From contig DATKCF010000105.1 of NCBI GenBank assembly GCA_035513345.1, positions 1 through 30,289 on the forward strand: a stretch of 30,289 nucleotides of DNA, read 5' to 3'. Both the position numbers and the translations under genes were made by a program. This DNA comes from DATKCF01 sp035513345. Its GTDB lineage: Bacteria > Gemmatimonadota > Gemmatimonadetes > Longimicrobiales > RSA9. Shown here piece after piece: positions 1 to 7,862 of this stretch (its first letter is position 1; every line of letters begins with the position of its first letter). The notes beneath the pieces are model-generated. The model ran no database searches. It had not been told where the DNA came from and saw only the letters and a list, made by a program, of their open reading frames with translations.

Positions 1-177
1 GTGGTCGATGATCCGATCGATGGTGTGCGCGCATGGATCTACAGCGTGACCGTCAACGCTTCCATGTCGCTGCAAAATCTCATTCCTGGCAACTACTCGG
101 TCGTCGTGCGAGGCTACACGGGCAGCTTCGGCGGCAACGTCGTCACGGGACCGATCGCATTCGCGATAGCGAACTGA
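1..177 (+). CDS. C-terminal fragment of an unidentified protein (cut by window edge)
   Basis: An open frame runs from base 1 to a TGA at 175-177 and gives 58 residues, with no start in the window that can be trusted. The fragment contains LIPGNYSVVVRGYTG, which looks like a strand-turn-strand piece of an extracellular beta-sandwich (Ig-like or carboxypeptidase-regulatory-like). This is an impression of composition, not a family assignment. Its TGA shares one base with the ATG of the following lipoprotein gene, so the two are probably cotranscribed and translationally coupled. Confidence 0.6.
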   Translation: MVDDPIDGVRAWIYSVTVNASMSLQNLIPGNYSVVVRGYTGSFGGNVVTGPIAFAIAN

Positions 178-1448
178 TGCCAATCAACGCGCGTGTCATC
201 GTACCGGCTCTGTTCCTGCTGTCAGGATGCGCGACACGCACGCCCGCACCGGTGGACATCGCGACGCTCGAGGGGATGCTGCGCGCTGACTCGACGTCCG
301 TGCCGGCCAGGCTGCAACTGGCGGCCGCGTACGCGCGCGCGGGTGAGTCCGGCCTCGCCGTCCCGCTGCTCGAGCCCGTGGTTCGCGCCGATCCGTCCGA
401 TGCCGCCGCGTCATTCTACCTCGGCATGGGCTACGAAGCGGACGAGCGGTACGCGGAAGCGCGCACGCTCTACGAGCGGTTCGTCGACTCGCGCGCACCA
501 GCGCCGCTGAGGCGTCGTATCGAGGAACGCCTGGATCTGCTTGCGAGGCTCGAACTCCGCAGCGCCGTGCGCGCGTCGATCGCGCAGGAACGTGCGCTCG
601 CCGAAGTGTCGCCTTCACCGCTGGTCGTGGGTGTCTTCCCGTTCCTCATGGCAGGCGACACCGCGCTGCGCCCGCTCGGCCGCGCCCTGGCCGAACTTCT
701 CACCACGGATCTCGGCCAGACATCGCGGCTGCGCGTCGTCGAGCGAGCACGCGTGCAGATGCTGCTGGACGAGATGGAGCTGGGCGCGAGCCGGTACGCG
801 GATCCGGCCACGGCCGCGCGCACCGGTCGCATTGTGGGCGCGGCAAACCTGGTGCAGGGCCGTATCGATGGCGGCGAATCCGACCTCGCCGTGCAGGCCG
901 TCGTTGTCGCGACAACGCGGCCGGACAGCACGGTCGATCCGCTCCGTCAGCAGGGCGGCATCGGCCGGCTATTCGACATGCAGAAGCAGATTGCGCTCGC
1001 GGTCTACGACCGGCTCGGCATTCAGCTGACGGCCGCGGAGCGGCAGCGGGTCAACAGGCGGCCGACCGAGAACATCCAGGCGCTGCTGGCGTTCGGCTTC
1101 GGTCTCGAGGCCCGGGACGCGGGCCGGTACGCGGAAGCCGCGCAGCATTTCGCGCGCGCTCGCCAGCTTGATCCCGGCTTCGAACGCGCCGCGCAGCTGG
1201 GCGAGGAGACAATGCGTGAGGCCGCCGCCGCATCATTCACGACGCAGCAGATCGCGGGACTGGCGGCAGACGACTTCGACCTCGACCTGACCTCCTTCCA
1301 GCGCAACCAGCTAGGCCTCGAGTTCCTCGAGACCCTGATCCCGACACCGCTCCTGCGCGACCCATCCGTCGAGGTGCTCGGCACGGAGGGTATCGGACGC
1401 GGCACGGTGGTCGACATTGTCATCCGCCGGCCGGGCGGCTCGCCATGA
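177..1448 (+). CDS. TPR and CsgG/TolB-N-like outer-membrane lipoprotein
   Basis: A 423-residue protein. The start at 177 is chosen because it gives a lipoprotein signal peptide (hydrophobic run then LLSGC, lipidated Cys at about residue 18) and abuts the previous stop; the open frame extends further upstream but without signal-peptide character. Residues about 30-115 are TPR-like helices (LQLAAAYARAGESGLAV, then FYLGMGYEADERYAEA). Residues about 148-300 resemble the CsgG/TolB-N-like fold: a strand VVGVFPF, a helix ending LLTTDLGQ, RLRVVERARVQMLLDEMEL, then a GRIVGAANLVQG strand. A second TPR-like hairpin lies near 320-350 (AGRYAEAAQHFARARQLDP). Proteins of this type sit in the periplasm or outer membrane, often with surface-secretion or envelope machinery; the actual role here is unknown. 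It overlaps the next gene by 4 bp (ATGA). Confidence 0.8.
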   Translation: MPINARVIVPALFLLSGCATRTPAPVDIATLEGMLRADSTSVPARLQLAAAYARAGESGLAVPLLEPVVRADPSDAAASFYLGMGYEADERYAEARTLYERFVDSRAPAPLRRRIEERLDLLARLELRSAVRASIAQERALAEVSPSPLVVGVFPFLMAGDTALRPLGRALAELLTTDLGQTSRLRVVERARVQMLLDEMELGASRYADPATAARTGRIVGAANLVQGRIDGGESDLAVQAVVVATTRPDSTVDPLRQQGGIGRLFDMQKQIALAVYDRLGIQLTAAERQRVNRRPTENIQALLAFGFGLEARDAGRYAEAAQHFARARQLDPGFERAAQLGEETMREAAAASFTTQQIAGLAADDFDLDLTSFQRNQLGLEFLETLIPTPLLRDPSVEVLGTEGIGRGTVVDIVIRRPGGSP

Positions 1449-2581
1449 GCGCGGCCCGCCTGGCTGTCGCACTGGCCGCGGGCGTATGCCTGACTGCGCC
1501 CGCCACACCCGCCTTCGCTCAGGGTGCAGGACCCGGCCTGACCGGGGTCAGCGCGGGCGCGACCTTCGAGACCTACCGTTTCGGCGACGCGGACGCCGTC
1601 GGCATCGAGTCGATCACTCTGGTTACCCTGCCCTTCGGTGCGGGCGCTCGCCTGGCCGACCGGCTCGGGTTGAGCGTGCGCGGCGCGTGGGCCCGCGGCG
1701 CGCTGACACTGGCGAGCGGCGATCAGTCGACGATCGCGGGACTCACGGATACGGAAGTCCGGGCGACGTTCTCGCCGCGCGGCGATTACGTTACAATCTC
1801 GGCCATTGCGCTGCTGCCGACCGGCCCGGACCTGCTCACGACCGAAGAGATTGCGGTCGCCGGTGTCGTGGCCGCCGATGTACTGCCTTTCCGCATCTCG
1901 AACTGGGGCGCCGGTGGCGGGTTCGGCGGCAGTGTCGCGTTCGCCGTGCCCGTCGGCGAGTTCGGCACGGGGCTCAGCGTGGGCTACGTCGTGGCGCGTG
2001 ATTTCGAACCGGTCGAGACGACACCGTCATTCGCGTACCGGCCCGGCAGCCAGGTTCACGTCACGGCTGCGCTCGACCGATCCGTCGGCGCCACCGGCAA
2101 GTTCGGCCTGCGCGCGAGCCTGCTCACGTTCGAGTCGGATCGCGTCAACGACGCCAATCTGTACCGCGCCGGTAACCGGTTCGAGGCCACTGCATCGTAC
2201 GCGTTCGCGGCCGGGCCTCGATCCAGCGGGATCGTGTGGGGTGGCATCCACCACCGCACTGCGGGCGAGCTGGACGATCCCGCAACCGGAACCACGGTGT
2301 CCCCTGCGAGTGACATTCTGTTCGCGGGCGGCGCGCTCCGGATCCCGTTCGCGCGCGGTGTCGTCCAGCCCGGTCTCGACGTGCGGGCGGTGTCGGGGAG
2401 CGACGGGGTCAGCGGCGGGTACATCCTTGCGGCCGGTGTTTCGGCCGAGCTGCCCGCGGGCGCTGTCACACTGGCGCCGTCAGTGCGGGCGCGGTTCGGC
2501 AGTGTCGATCCGGCCGAGGGCGCGAGCAGCGGAGTGACGGGTGCGGACATCGGCCTGATCGTCAGGTTCCGCGGCCGCTGA
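1445..2581 (+). CDS. Putative outer-membrane beta-barrel protein
   Basis: A 378-residue protein with a clear Sec signal peptide (hydrophobic core, then ATPAFAQG, cleavage after about residue 25). The mature part is made of alternating hydrophobic and polar short strands rich in Gly, Ala and aromatic residues, and it ends GLIVRFRGR, similar to the amphipathic last strand of outer-membrane beta-barrels. Gly-rich turns recur (for example GAGGGFGGSVAFAVPVGEFG). There is no long hydrophobic helix after the signal peptide. The start overlaps the upstream lipoprotein stop as ATGA, which implies coupling. I cannot name the family. A membrane barrel beside two CsgG-like proteins suggests an envelope assembly, but this is inference. 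Confidence 0.65.
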   Translation: MSAARLAVALAAGVCLTAPATPAFAQGAGPGLTGVSAGATFETYRFGDADAVGIESITLVTLPFGAGARLADRLGLSVRGAWARGALTLASGDQSTIAGLTDTEVRATFSPRGDYVTISAIALLPTGPDLLTTEEIAVAGVVAADVLPFRISNWGAGGGFGGSVAFAVPVGEFGTGLSVGYVVARDFEPVETTPSFAYRPGSQVHVTAALDRSVGATGKFGLRASLLTFESDRVNDANLYRAGNRFEATASYAFAAGPRSSGIVWGGIHHRTAGELDDPATGTTVSPASDILFAGGALRIPFARGVVQPGLDVRAVSGSDGVSGGYILAAGVSAELPAGAVTLAPSVRARFGSVDPAEGASSGVTGADIGLIVRFRGR

Positions 2582-2647
2582 TCGGGCCCGACAATTGAAT
2601 GGACGGACCGCCGGAGTGGGCGGTGTCAACCGATATCGGAGGACGAG

Positions 2648-3343
2648 ATGGTACGCAGACTGCTGACCGGCATGGCGCTGTTGCTGGCGATCGTGCCCGC
2701 TGGCGTGGCCGGCCAGGACGACACACGGCCGGGAATCGCGGTGTTCCCATTCACGAACGGCGGCTCGTACGGCGCTGACCGCGAGGACCTCGAGGCGCTG
2801 ACGGTGGGGCTTCAGCAGATGCTGCTGACCGAACTCGGCCAGTACGGGTCGCTGCGCATCGTCGAGCGCAGCATGCTGCGCGACCTGATGGCCGAGCAGG
2901 ACCTCGGTACGACCGGCCGTGTCGACGCGCAGACCGCCGCCCGGGTCGGCCGCATCGTCGGCGCGCGCTACGCGATCACCGGAGTCTTCGTCGACCTGAA
3001 CGGCGACTTCAGGATGGATGGCCGCGTCATCGATGTCGAAACGACCGAGATCCTCCGCACCGAGCAGGTCCGGGACAACCGCGCCAATCTCTACTCGATG
3101 CTGGTCGACATCGCCGCGCAGATCACCGACGGCCTCGACCTGCCCCCGCTGCCGGCAGAGGTCCGTGAGGCGCGCGCGGAGCGCAGAATCCCGGACCGCG
3201 CTATCACGCTGTACTCCCGTGCCCAGACGTACGAGGACTACGGCAGGAAGGACCAGGCAATGGAGCTGTATCGTCAGATCGCGCAGGAGTTCCCGGAGAT
3301 GACCGAAGCGGAGCAGCGCCTCGAACAGCTCAGGGCGGGCTGA
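2648..3343 (+). CDS. CsgG/TolB-N-like exported protein with C-terminal TPR-like hairpin
   Basis: A 231-residue protein starting 4 nt after a strong GGAGGA ribosome site at 2638-2643. Residues 1-22 are a Sec signal peptide (LLTGMALLLAIVPAGVAG) without a lipobox Cys. Residues about 28-160 repeat the pattern of the lipoprotein at 177-1448: IAVFPF, LQQMLLTELGQYGSLRIVERSML, LMAEQDLG, TAARVGRIVGARYAITG. The C-terminus (YEDYGRKDQAMELYRQIAQEFP) is a single TPR-like hairpin. The two genes are probably paralogues by domain content. The protein is probably periplasmic. It lies 66 bp after the barrel gene, with its own ribosome site, and converges on the FHA-protease gene only 4 bp away. Confidence 0.78.
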   Translation: MVRRLLTGMALLLAIVPAGVAGQDDTRPGIAVFPFTNGGSYGADREDLEALTVGLQQMLLTELGQYGSLRIVERSMLRDLMAEQDLGTTGRVDAQTAARVGRIVGARYAITGVFVDLNGDFRMDGRVIDVETTEILRTEQVRDNRANLYSMLVDIAAQITDGLDLPPLPAEVREARAERRIPDRAITLYSRAQTYEDYGRKDQAMELYRQIAQEFPEMTEAEQRLEQLRAG

Positions 3344-3347
3344 CCGA

Positions 3348-4703
3348 TTACGGACTGAGCCCGATTCCGTCTACCTGACGCAAGAGGGCATCGAGCGCGG
3401 CGGCCGGAACGCCGATCAACTGGCGGTTCCGGTCGCTGCCCGTCCCGCCGATCAGCACCGCGATCACAGCGCCCCGATCATCCAGGATGGGACTTCCGCT
3501 CGCGCCCGCGGCGCCGTACGACTGCACGGTGATGCGCGCCGCTTCGACGCTTGTGATGACGCCAACGGCACCGAGCGGACGAGCGAAGCGGCCCGTGGCC
3601 GGATCCTGCGGCCACGTTTCGCCACCGAGCGGGAACCCGATCCACGCGATCGGCGTCCCAGTGGCCAGTGTGTCCGGCCGCAGGTTCAGCCCGGCTACGG
3701 TCGGCACACCGCCGACGATGTTTCCGACCCGGATGATCGCGATGTCATCGTCCTCGGCCATGCCCAGGACGATGGCCGGCCAGACCTGGCGCGAATCGGC
3801 GAACTGAACGGCCAGTCGACGCGGCGATCCGCCACCGGAACCGCCAGTCAGAACGTGCCGGCTCGTAGCCATGATTCCATCGGAGCGAATGGCGAACGCG
3901 GTGCCCGTCGTGACCGTGCCATCGGCACTCTCGACCCACACGACGGCGACCGCCCGACGGGTCACGTCCTCGATGGCCTGGAAATCGAGCGACGCCGCAA
4001 GCTGCTGCCGGTCGAGCGCGACCATGGCGGCCTGGAGCTGGCGGCGCAGTTCTGCGGTGTCCACTGTGTCTTCGCCGGTCGCTCGCTCGAGCTGGCCACG
4101 CACCCTGCGGACCTCGGCCTGCGCTTCCTGTAACGCGATGGCCAGACCTTCACGCTCGCCCGTCAGCGTTCTCGCCGCGTCATCACCGGCGGCCAGCACA
4201 CTGTCGATGCGGCCGAGTAGCGTCTCCCGCTCGAGCTCCCAGTCCGACCGCTGCCGGGTACCCGACCAGGCCGCGTAGCCGACGGCGAACAGGAGCGCCG
4301 CGGCCAGTGTGCCGGCGATCAGGCGCAGTCGTTGGTTCGATTGCTCGAGCACGACAGCGGGCGCCATCGGGCCGGCACGCCGGCCCGCCGCGATGCCGTC
4401 CCTGTGGGGACGGAACTCGACCTCCGGACCGTCCGCGCCGAAACGGATGCGGTCGCGGTCGGCAAGGTCCGCTTCGCGGACTCGTCTGCCGTTCACGAAT
4501 GTGCCGTTGCGGCTGCCGAGGTCACGCACGATCCAGCGGCCGCCGGTGAACACGATCGTGGCGTGCTGGGCGGACACATCGAGGTCGTGATCCGGATCGA
4601 ACTGCAGGCCCAGGCCGGGCGCGCGGCCCGCCACGATCTCCGTTGTCACAGTGACTGTCGCGCCGGCTCGCGCTCCTGAAACGACGTGCAGGTCGGCGAT
4701 CAA
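3348..4703 (-). CDS. FHA domain, TM segment and trypsin-like serine protease fusion
   Basis: A 451-residue fusion. Residues 1-98 are an FHA phosphothreonine-binding domain: GR at 26-27, S44 and H47 (SAQH in place of the usual SRxH), and SRNGTFVNG at 64-72. Residues about 128-147 are one transmembrane helix. Residues about 150-245 look like a charged coiled coil. Residues about 250-445 are a chymotrypsin/HtrA-type protease with a full triad by motif: H283 (TSRHV), D320 (DDDIAII) and S402 (GASGSP). The expected topology is a cytoplasmic FHA and a periplasmic protease. It is the last gene of the tssK-L-M-kinase-phosphatase operon, 8 bp after the PP2C stop. The apparent start is TTG (4703) without a clear ribosome site; the FHA core begins immediately afterwards, so little if anything is missing. 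In well-studied T6SSs a soluble Fha protein is the kinase target, so the fused protease is unusual. Confidence 0.88.
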   Translation of the reverse strand: MIADLHVVSGARAGATVTVTTEIVAGRAPGLGLQFDPDHDLDVSAQHATIVFTGGRWIVRDLGSRNGTFVNGRRVREADLADRDRIRFGADGPEVEFRPHRDGIAAGRRAGPMAPAVVLEQSNQRLRLIAGTLAAALLFAVGYAAWSGTRQRSDWELERETLLGRIDSVLAAGDDAARTLTGEREGLAIALQEAQAEVRRVRGQLERATGEDTVDTAELRRQLQAAMVALDRQQLAASLDFQAIEDVTRRAVAVVWVESADGTVTTGTAFAIRSDGIMATSRHVLTGGSGGGSPRRLAVQFADSRQVWPAIVLGMAEDDDIAIIRVGNIVGGVPTVAGLNLRPDTLATGTPIAWIGFPLGGETWPQDPATGRFARPLGAVGVITSVEAARITVQSYGAAGASGSPILDDRGAVIAVLIGGTGSDRNRQLIGVPAAALDALLRQVDGIGLSP

Positions 4704-4711
4704 GGCAGGGG

Positions 4712-5623
4712 TCAGTCCGCCAGGAAAGCGCGGCGCTCGACGGCGTCACCGTCCATCGGCTCGCTCAGGCCATCGCCGTCGAGCCGGGCCGCGACGACGG
4801 TCACGTTGTCCGGTCCGCCACGCAGGTTGGCGAGGTCGACGAGCGCGTCGCACAGCTCGCCGGGGTCGCCGTCGCGCGATGCGAAATCGGCCAGCTCCTC
4901 GCGCGTCACGACCTTCGACAGCCCATCCGAACAGACCAGCACGATGTCACCGCGCCGGATCTCCTGGTAGGTCAGGTCGACATCGACGTATGGCGCTGTG
5001 CCGAGCGCCTGGAGGATCATGTTGCGGTGGTCCGATCGCTCGGCCTCTTCCTCCGTCATCGAGCCGACGTCGACCAGGTGCTGGATGTACGATTGGTCGC
5101 GCGTCAACTGGATCGCTTCGCCATGACGTACCAGGTACGCCCGCGAATCGCCTACCTGCGCCACGAACAGGAACGAATCCAGGATCCCGACCGCCGTCGC
5201 CGTCGTACCCATCCCGCGGTAGCGGGCGTCCGCCATGCTGGTCTCGTGGATTCGCGTGTTGCTCGCTTCGACCGCTTCCTTCAGCCGCGTCGCGAAATGT
5301 TGCGGCGTGCTCACGCGATCCTGCATCCACAGCCGCTGCAGCTCGTCATGGATGCATGCCACGGCGACATTGCTGGCGACACCGCCCGCGGCGGCACCGC
5401 CCATGCCGTCGGCAACAAGGCACAGCGCGCCCTTCGGTCCGAGCCGGATCTCGCCCGTGACCGGCGAGCCGGTCTCGACATCCGGTTCGAGCAGCAGCCC
5501 GCCACCATCGCGCTCGGTCAGGTCCGCTACCAGAAACGCATCCTGGTTCTCGCGCCGACGCTGGCCGACATCCGTGCGGCCCCCGACCACCACCCTGATC
5601 TCACGCCCGTCCAGTACGTACAC
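4712..5623 (-). CDS. PP2C-type Ser/Thr protein phosphatase (PppA-like)
   Basis: A 303-residue PPM/PP2C phosphatase. Metal-binding motifs are intact: ENQD at 25-28, VADGMGG around D72, VGDSRAY with D159, CSDGL with D233, and GGPDNVTVV with D272. It should dephosphorylate pSer/pThr on targets of the adjacent kinase, in the cytoplasm; no membrane segment or signal is seen. The start is GTG at 5623, three bases after the kinase stop, so translation is probably coupled. The kinase-phosphatase-FHA order matches the threonine-phosphorylation module known from Pseudomonas aeruginosa H1-T6SS (PpkA, PppA, Fha1). The assignment to T6SS control is by context. Confidence 0.9.
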   Translation of the reverse strand: MYVLDGREIRVVVGGRTDVGQRRRENQDAFLVADLTERDGGGLLLEPDVETGSPVTGEIRLGPKGALCLVADGMGGAAAGGVASNVAVACIHDELQRLWMQDRVSTPQHFATRLKEAVEASNTRIHETSMADARYRGMGTTATAVGILDSFLFVAQVGDSRAYLVRHGEAIQLTRDQSYIQHLVDVGSMTEEEAERSDHRNMILQALGTAPYVDVDLTYQEIRRGDIVLVCSDGLSKVVTREELADFASRDGDPGELCDALVDLANLRGGPDNVTVVAARLDGDGLSEPMDGDAVERRAFLAD

Positions 5624-5626
5624 GGT

Positions 5627-7234
5627 CTAGTCGTCCATCCTGTTGCAGTGCTGACGCAGTGACTCGGCCCCGCTACTACCCGCTTCATATGCGCGATCCA
5701 GCCATCGAATGCAGCCTTCGCGATCCCGCAACGCGATCGCGGCCATGCCGCGCACATAGGCGGCCAGGGCGCTGTCGCGTCGGGTGATTCCCGGGGTCGC
5801 CCACAGGGTCGCGGCCGTGTCGGCGGCCGCGCGGGCCACGACGGTATTGGTGGTAACGCCGAACGGCCCAGCCTCATCGGCCAGCTGGATCTCCTGATCG
5901 AAGAGCACATCGAGCGCCGCCTCGGCCGTCAGGCGAGGACTCGTGGGCGGCTGCGGCGGCGGGTCCACCGGATCCGTCTGACCGCCCGAGCCGCCACCAA
6001 CCGGGTCGACCGAGCCGCCGCCACCCGAGTCGGTCGCGTCGCCGCCCAGCACGACCGGAGGGTCGCCTTCACCGCCTGCCGGATTCGTCAGTATCGATGG
6101 ATCCACCGATCCATCGCTGCCTTCAAGGCCCTGTATCGTCACGTACGCTGTGATGCCGGCCGCGGCGACGACCAGTGCACCCACTGCAAACATCCACGCC
6201 GGCGCTCTCCGTGCGTGAGCCGGCGGCGCAATCGGCTTCGGCGAGGAATGACTGCCGGACGGCGCGACGCGCGTTTGCGGCACGTCACGCGGTCCACGCA
6301 CGCCGACCGGCGATGACGCGATCATCTGCTGCAACGCGGTCAGCTCGCGCGCGAAGTCCGCCGCCCGCGGATAGCGCTCGCCGCGGTCGCGCGCCAGTGC
6401 GCGGTCCAGCACGTCCTGCATCTGCTCGGGGAACGCGAGATCCGGCCGCGACTCCGCAAGTGGTACGGGCCGTTCCGTAAGCCGCTCGATCATGATCTTC
6501 TGCACGTCGGTGCCGCGGAACGGCAGCAGGCCCGTCAGCATGCGGTACAGCGTGACGCCCAGCGAGTAGATGTCACTGCGGCCGTCGAGCTTTTCGCCCG
6601 TCAACTGCTCCGGACTCATGTACTCGGGCGTACCGACCACGTAGCCGAGCCGCGTGACCTCGTCGCCGCCTTCCGGCTCGGGTCCCTTCGCGATGTCGAA
6701 GTCGACGACCTTCACCACGTCGCCGCCGTCACGGCCGCGCTCGAGCATGATGTTCGCCGGCTTCAGGTCACGGTGCACGATGCCTGCGTGGTGCGCCGCG
6801 TCCAGCGCCTGCGCTGTCTGAAGCGCGATCGTGACCGCGCGGTACGCATCCAGCGACTTCTCGCGCGCCACCAGATCCGCCAGCGATTCGCCGTCGATCA
6901 GCTCGAGTGCAAGGAACGGCGAACCGTCCGCCGTCTCGCCATAGTCGTACAGCGTGCAGACGTTCGGATGCCGGATCGCCGACAGATTGCGTGCGCCCCG
7001 ATTGAATCGTGCGATCGACTCCGCGTCCGACGTCAGCCCCTTGCGCAGGATCTTGATCGCGTCGTGTCGCCCGATGCGCGTGTGCTCGCCGAGATAGACC
7101 GCGCCCATCGCGCCTTTGCCGAGCAGCTTCAGCAGGCGGTACCGCCCGCCGATGACCGATCCGACCAGTTCCTCGCCCGCACCCTCCGGCGGCAGATCCC
7201 CGCCGGCCATGCCCGGCCCGTCCGGTTCGGTCAC
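5627..7234 (-). CDS. Membrane-anchored Ser/Thr protein kinase (PpkA-like), atypical alpha-C and DFG motifs
   Basis: A 535-residue Hanks-type kinase. The kinase domain spans about residues 31-300: GKGAMG at 39-44, AIK with K61, HRDLKPAN at 154-161, TPEYMSPEQ at 202-210 and SDIYSLG near 220. Two conserved positions differ: the alpha-C Glu of the usual RExR is Gly80 (RFNRGARN), and DFG is DFD at 178-180. A Pro/Ser-rich linker follows, then a TM helix at about 347-366, a Gly/Asp/Pro-rich linker, and a helical TPR-like C-terminal region that would be periplasmic and could sense a signal. The start is GTG at 7234, overlapping the preceding lipoprotein stop by 4 bp (GTGA). By context it phosphorylates the T6SS FHA protein. 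Whether catalysis is normal with Gly80 and D180 cannot be told from sequence. Confidence 0.9.
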   Translation of the reverse strand: MTEPDGPGMAGGDLPPEGAGEELVGSVIGGRYRLLKLLGKGAMGAVYLGEHTRIGRHDAIKILRKGLTSDAESIARFNRGARNLSAIRHPNVCTLYDYGETADGSPFLALELIDGESLADLVAREKSLDAYRAVTIALQTAQALDAAHHAGIVHRDLKPANIMLERGRDGGDVVKVVDFDIAKGPEPEGGDEVTRLGYVVGTPEYMSPEQLTGEKLDGRSDIYSLGVTLYRMLTGLLPFRGTDVQKIMIERLTERPVPLAESRPDLAFPEQMQDVLDRALARDRGERYPRAADFARELTALQQMIASSPVGVRGPRDVPQTRVAPSGSHSSPKPIAPPAHARRAPAWMFAVGALVVAAAGITAYVTIQGLEGSDGSVDPSILTNPAGGEGDPPVVLGGDATDSGGGGSVDPVGGGSGGQTDPVDPPPQPPTSPRLTAEAALDVLFDQEIQLADEAGPFGVTTNTVVARAAADTAATLWATPGITRRDSALAAYVRGMAAIALRDREGCIRWLDRAYEAGSSGAESLRQHCNRMDD

Positions 7235-7836
7235 CGCACGCTCCGCTTGCCGTCGATGCGGACGCGGTCGGCCTTCACGGACTCAGGCGGCGTGTTCGCG
7301 TTCATCGTCTCCGGCAATTCCTCACACGGAACCTGCTGCCGCCGTTCCTCCCACCGGATCGGTCCATCGAACACGCGTGCGCGTACGACCTCGAGCGGGA
7401 ACGCCTCGGTGCGGAACCGGCCGCAACCCTGCACGGTGCGCACGACGATGGCGAGTGTCTCGACGTGATCGCCGTCCGCGTTCAGCTCGCGCCGGACCAG
7501 CAGGCTGTCGACGTGGATCTCCTCCTCCGGCGTAGCGCGGCCGAGTACCACGAGGATCACCATCTCGCGGCCGAAATCGATCGCCGGTGAGGGCGGCGGC
7601 GAGGACTGCGGCGATGTCGCGCGCGACCAGTACTGCTCGAGCGTGGCCGCATCGCGGATCACGACACGCGTCGAATCGCGGATGCCGCCACCATTGTCGT
7701 AGTAGAGGGGGACGGGTGGCGGCATCGGCGTCGGCGGCGGCGGCAACTCGGGACCGCCACCGCCACCGCCACCGCCGCACGCCGCGAAGACGAGCGGTGC
7801 GAGAAGCGAACTGAGTATTCCGGAACGTTGTCGCAT
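7231..7836 (-). CDS. PrcB-C-like lipoprotein located beside tssM
   Basis: The chosen start ATG at 7836 lies 5 nt after GGAGAAGGA and gives 201 residues; the frame is open to 7887 but that extension has no signal character. Residues 1-20 form a lipoprotein signal peptide (SLLAPLVFAAC, Cys20), followed by poly-Gly and Pro-rich linkers. The remainder has VVIRDAATLEQYWSRA, then DFGREMVILVVLG, then a GCGRFRTEAFPLEVV end. This pattern resembles the C-terminal domain of PrcB (protease complex subunit) lipoproteins; I am moderately sure. It lies between tssM and the kinase in the operon and would face the periplasm. TssJ is normally the lipoprotein partner of TssM. This protein lacks an obvious TssJ pattern, so a TssJ-like role is only a hypothesis. 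Confidence 0.75.
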   Translation of the reverse strand: MRQRSGILSSLLAPLVFAACGGGGGGGGPELPPPPTPMPPPVPLYYDNGGGIRDSTRVVIRDAATLEQYWSRATSPQSSPPPSPAIDFGREMVILVVLGRATPEEEIHVDSLLVRRELNADGDHVETLAIVVRTVQGCGRFRTEAFPLEVVRARVFDGPIRWEERRQQVPCEELPETMNANTPPESVKADRVRIDGKRSVR

Positions 7837-7862
7837 TCGATTCCTTCTCCGGAGACCGGACG

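Noticed and set aside
7231..7836. Calling the lipoprotein TssJ
   Set aside because: It is in a fitting place, but its sequence follows a PrcB-C-like pattern and shows no TssJ features I can recognise.
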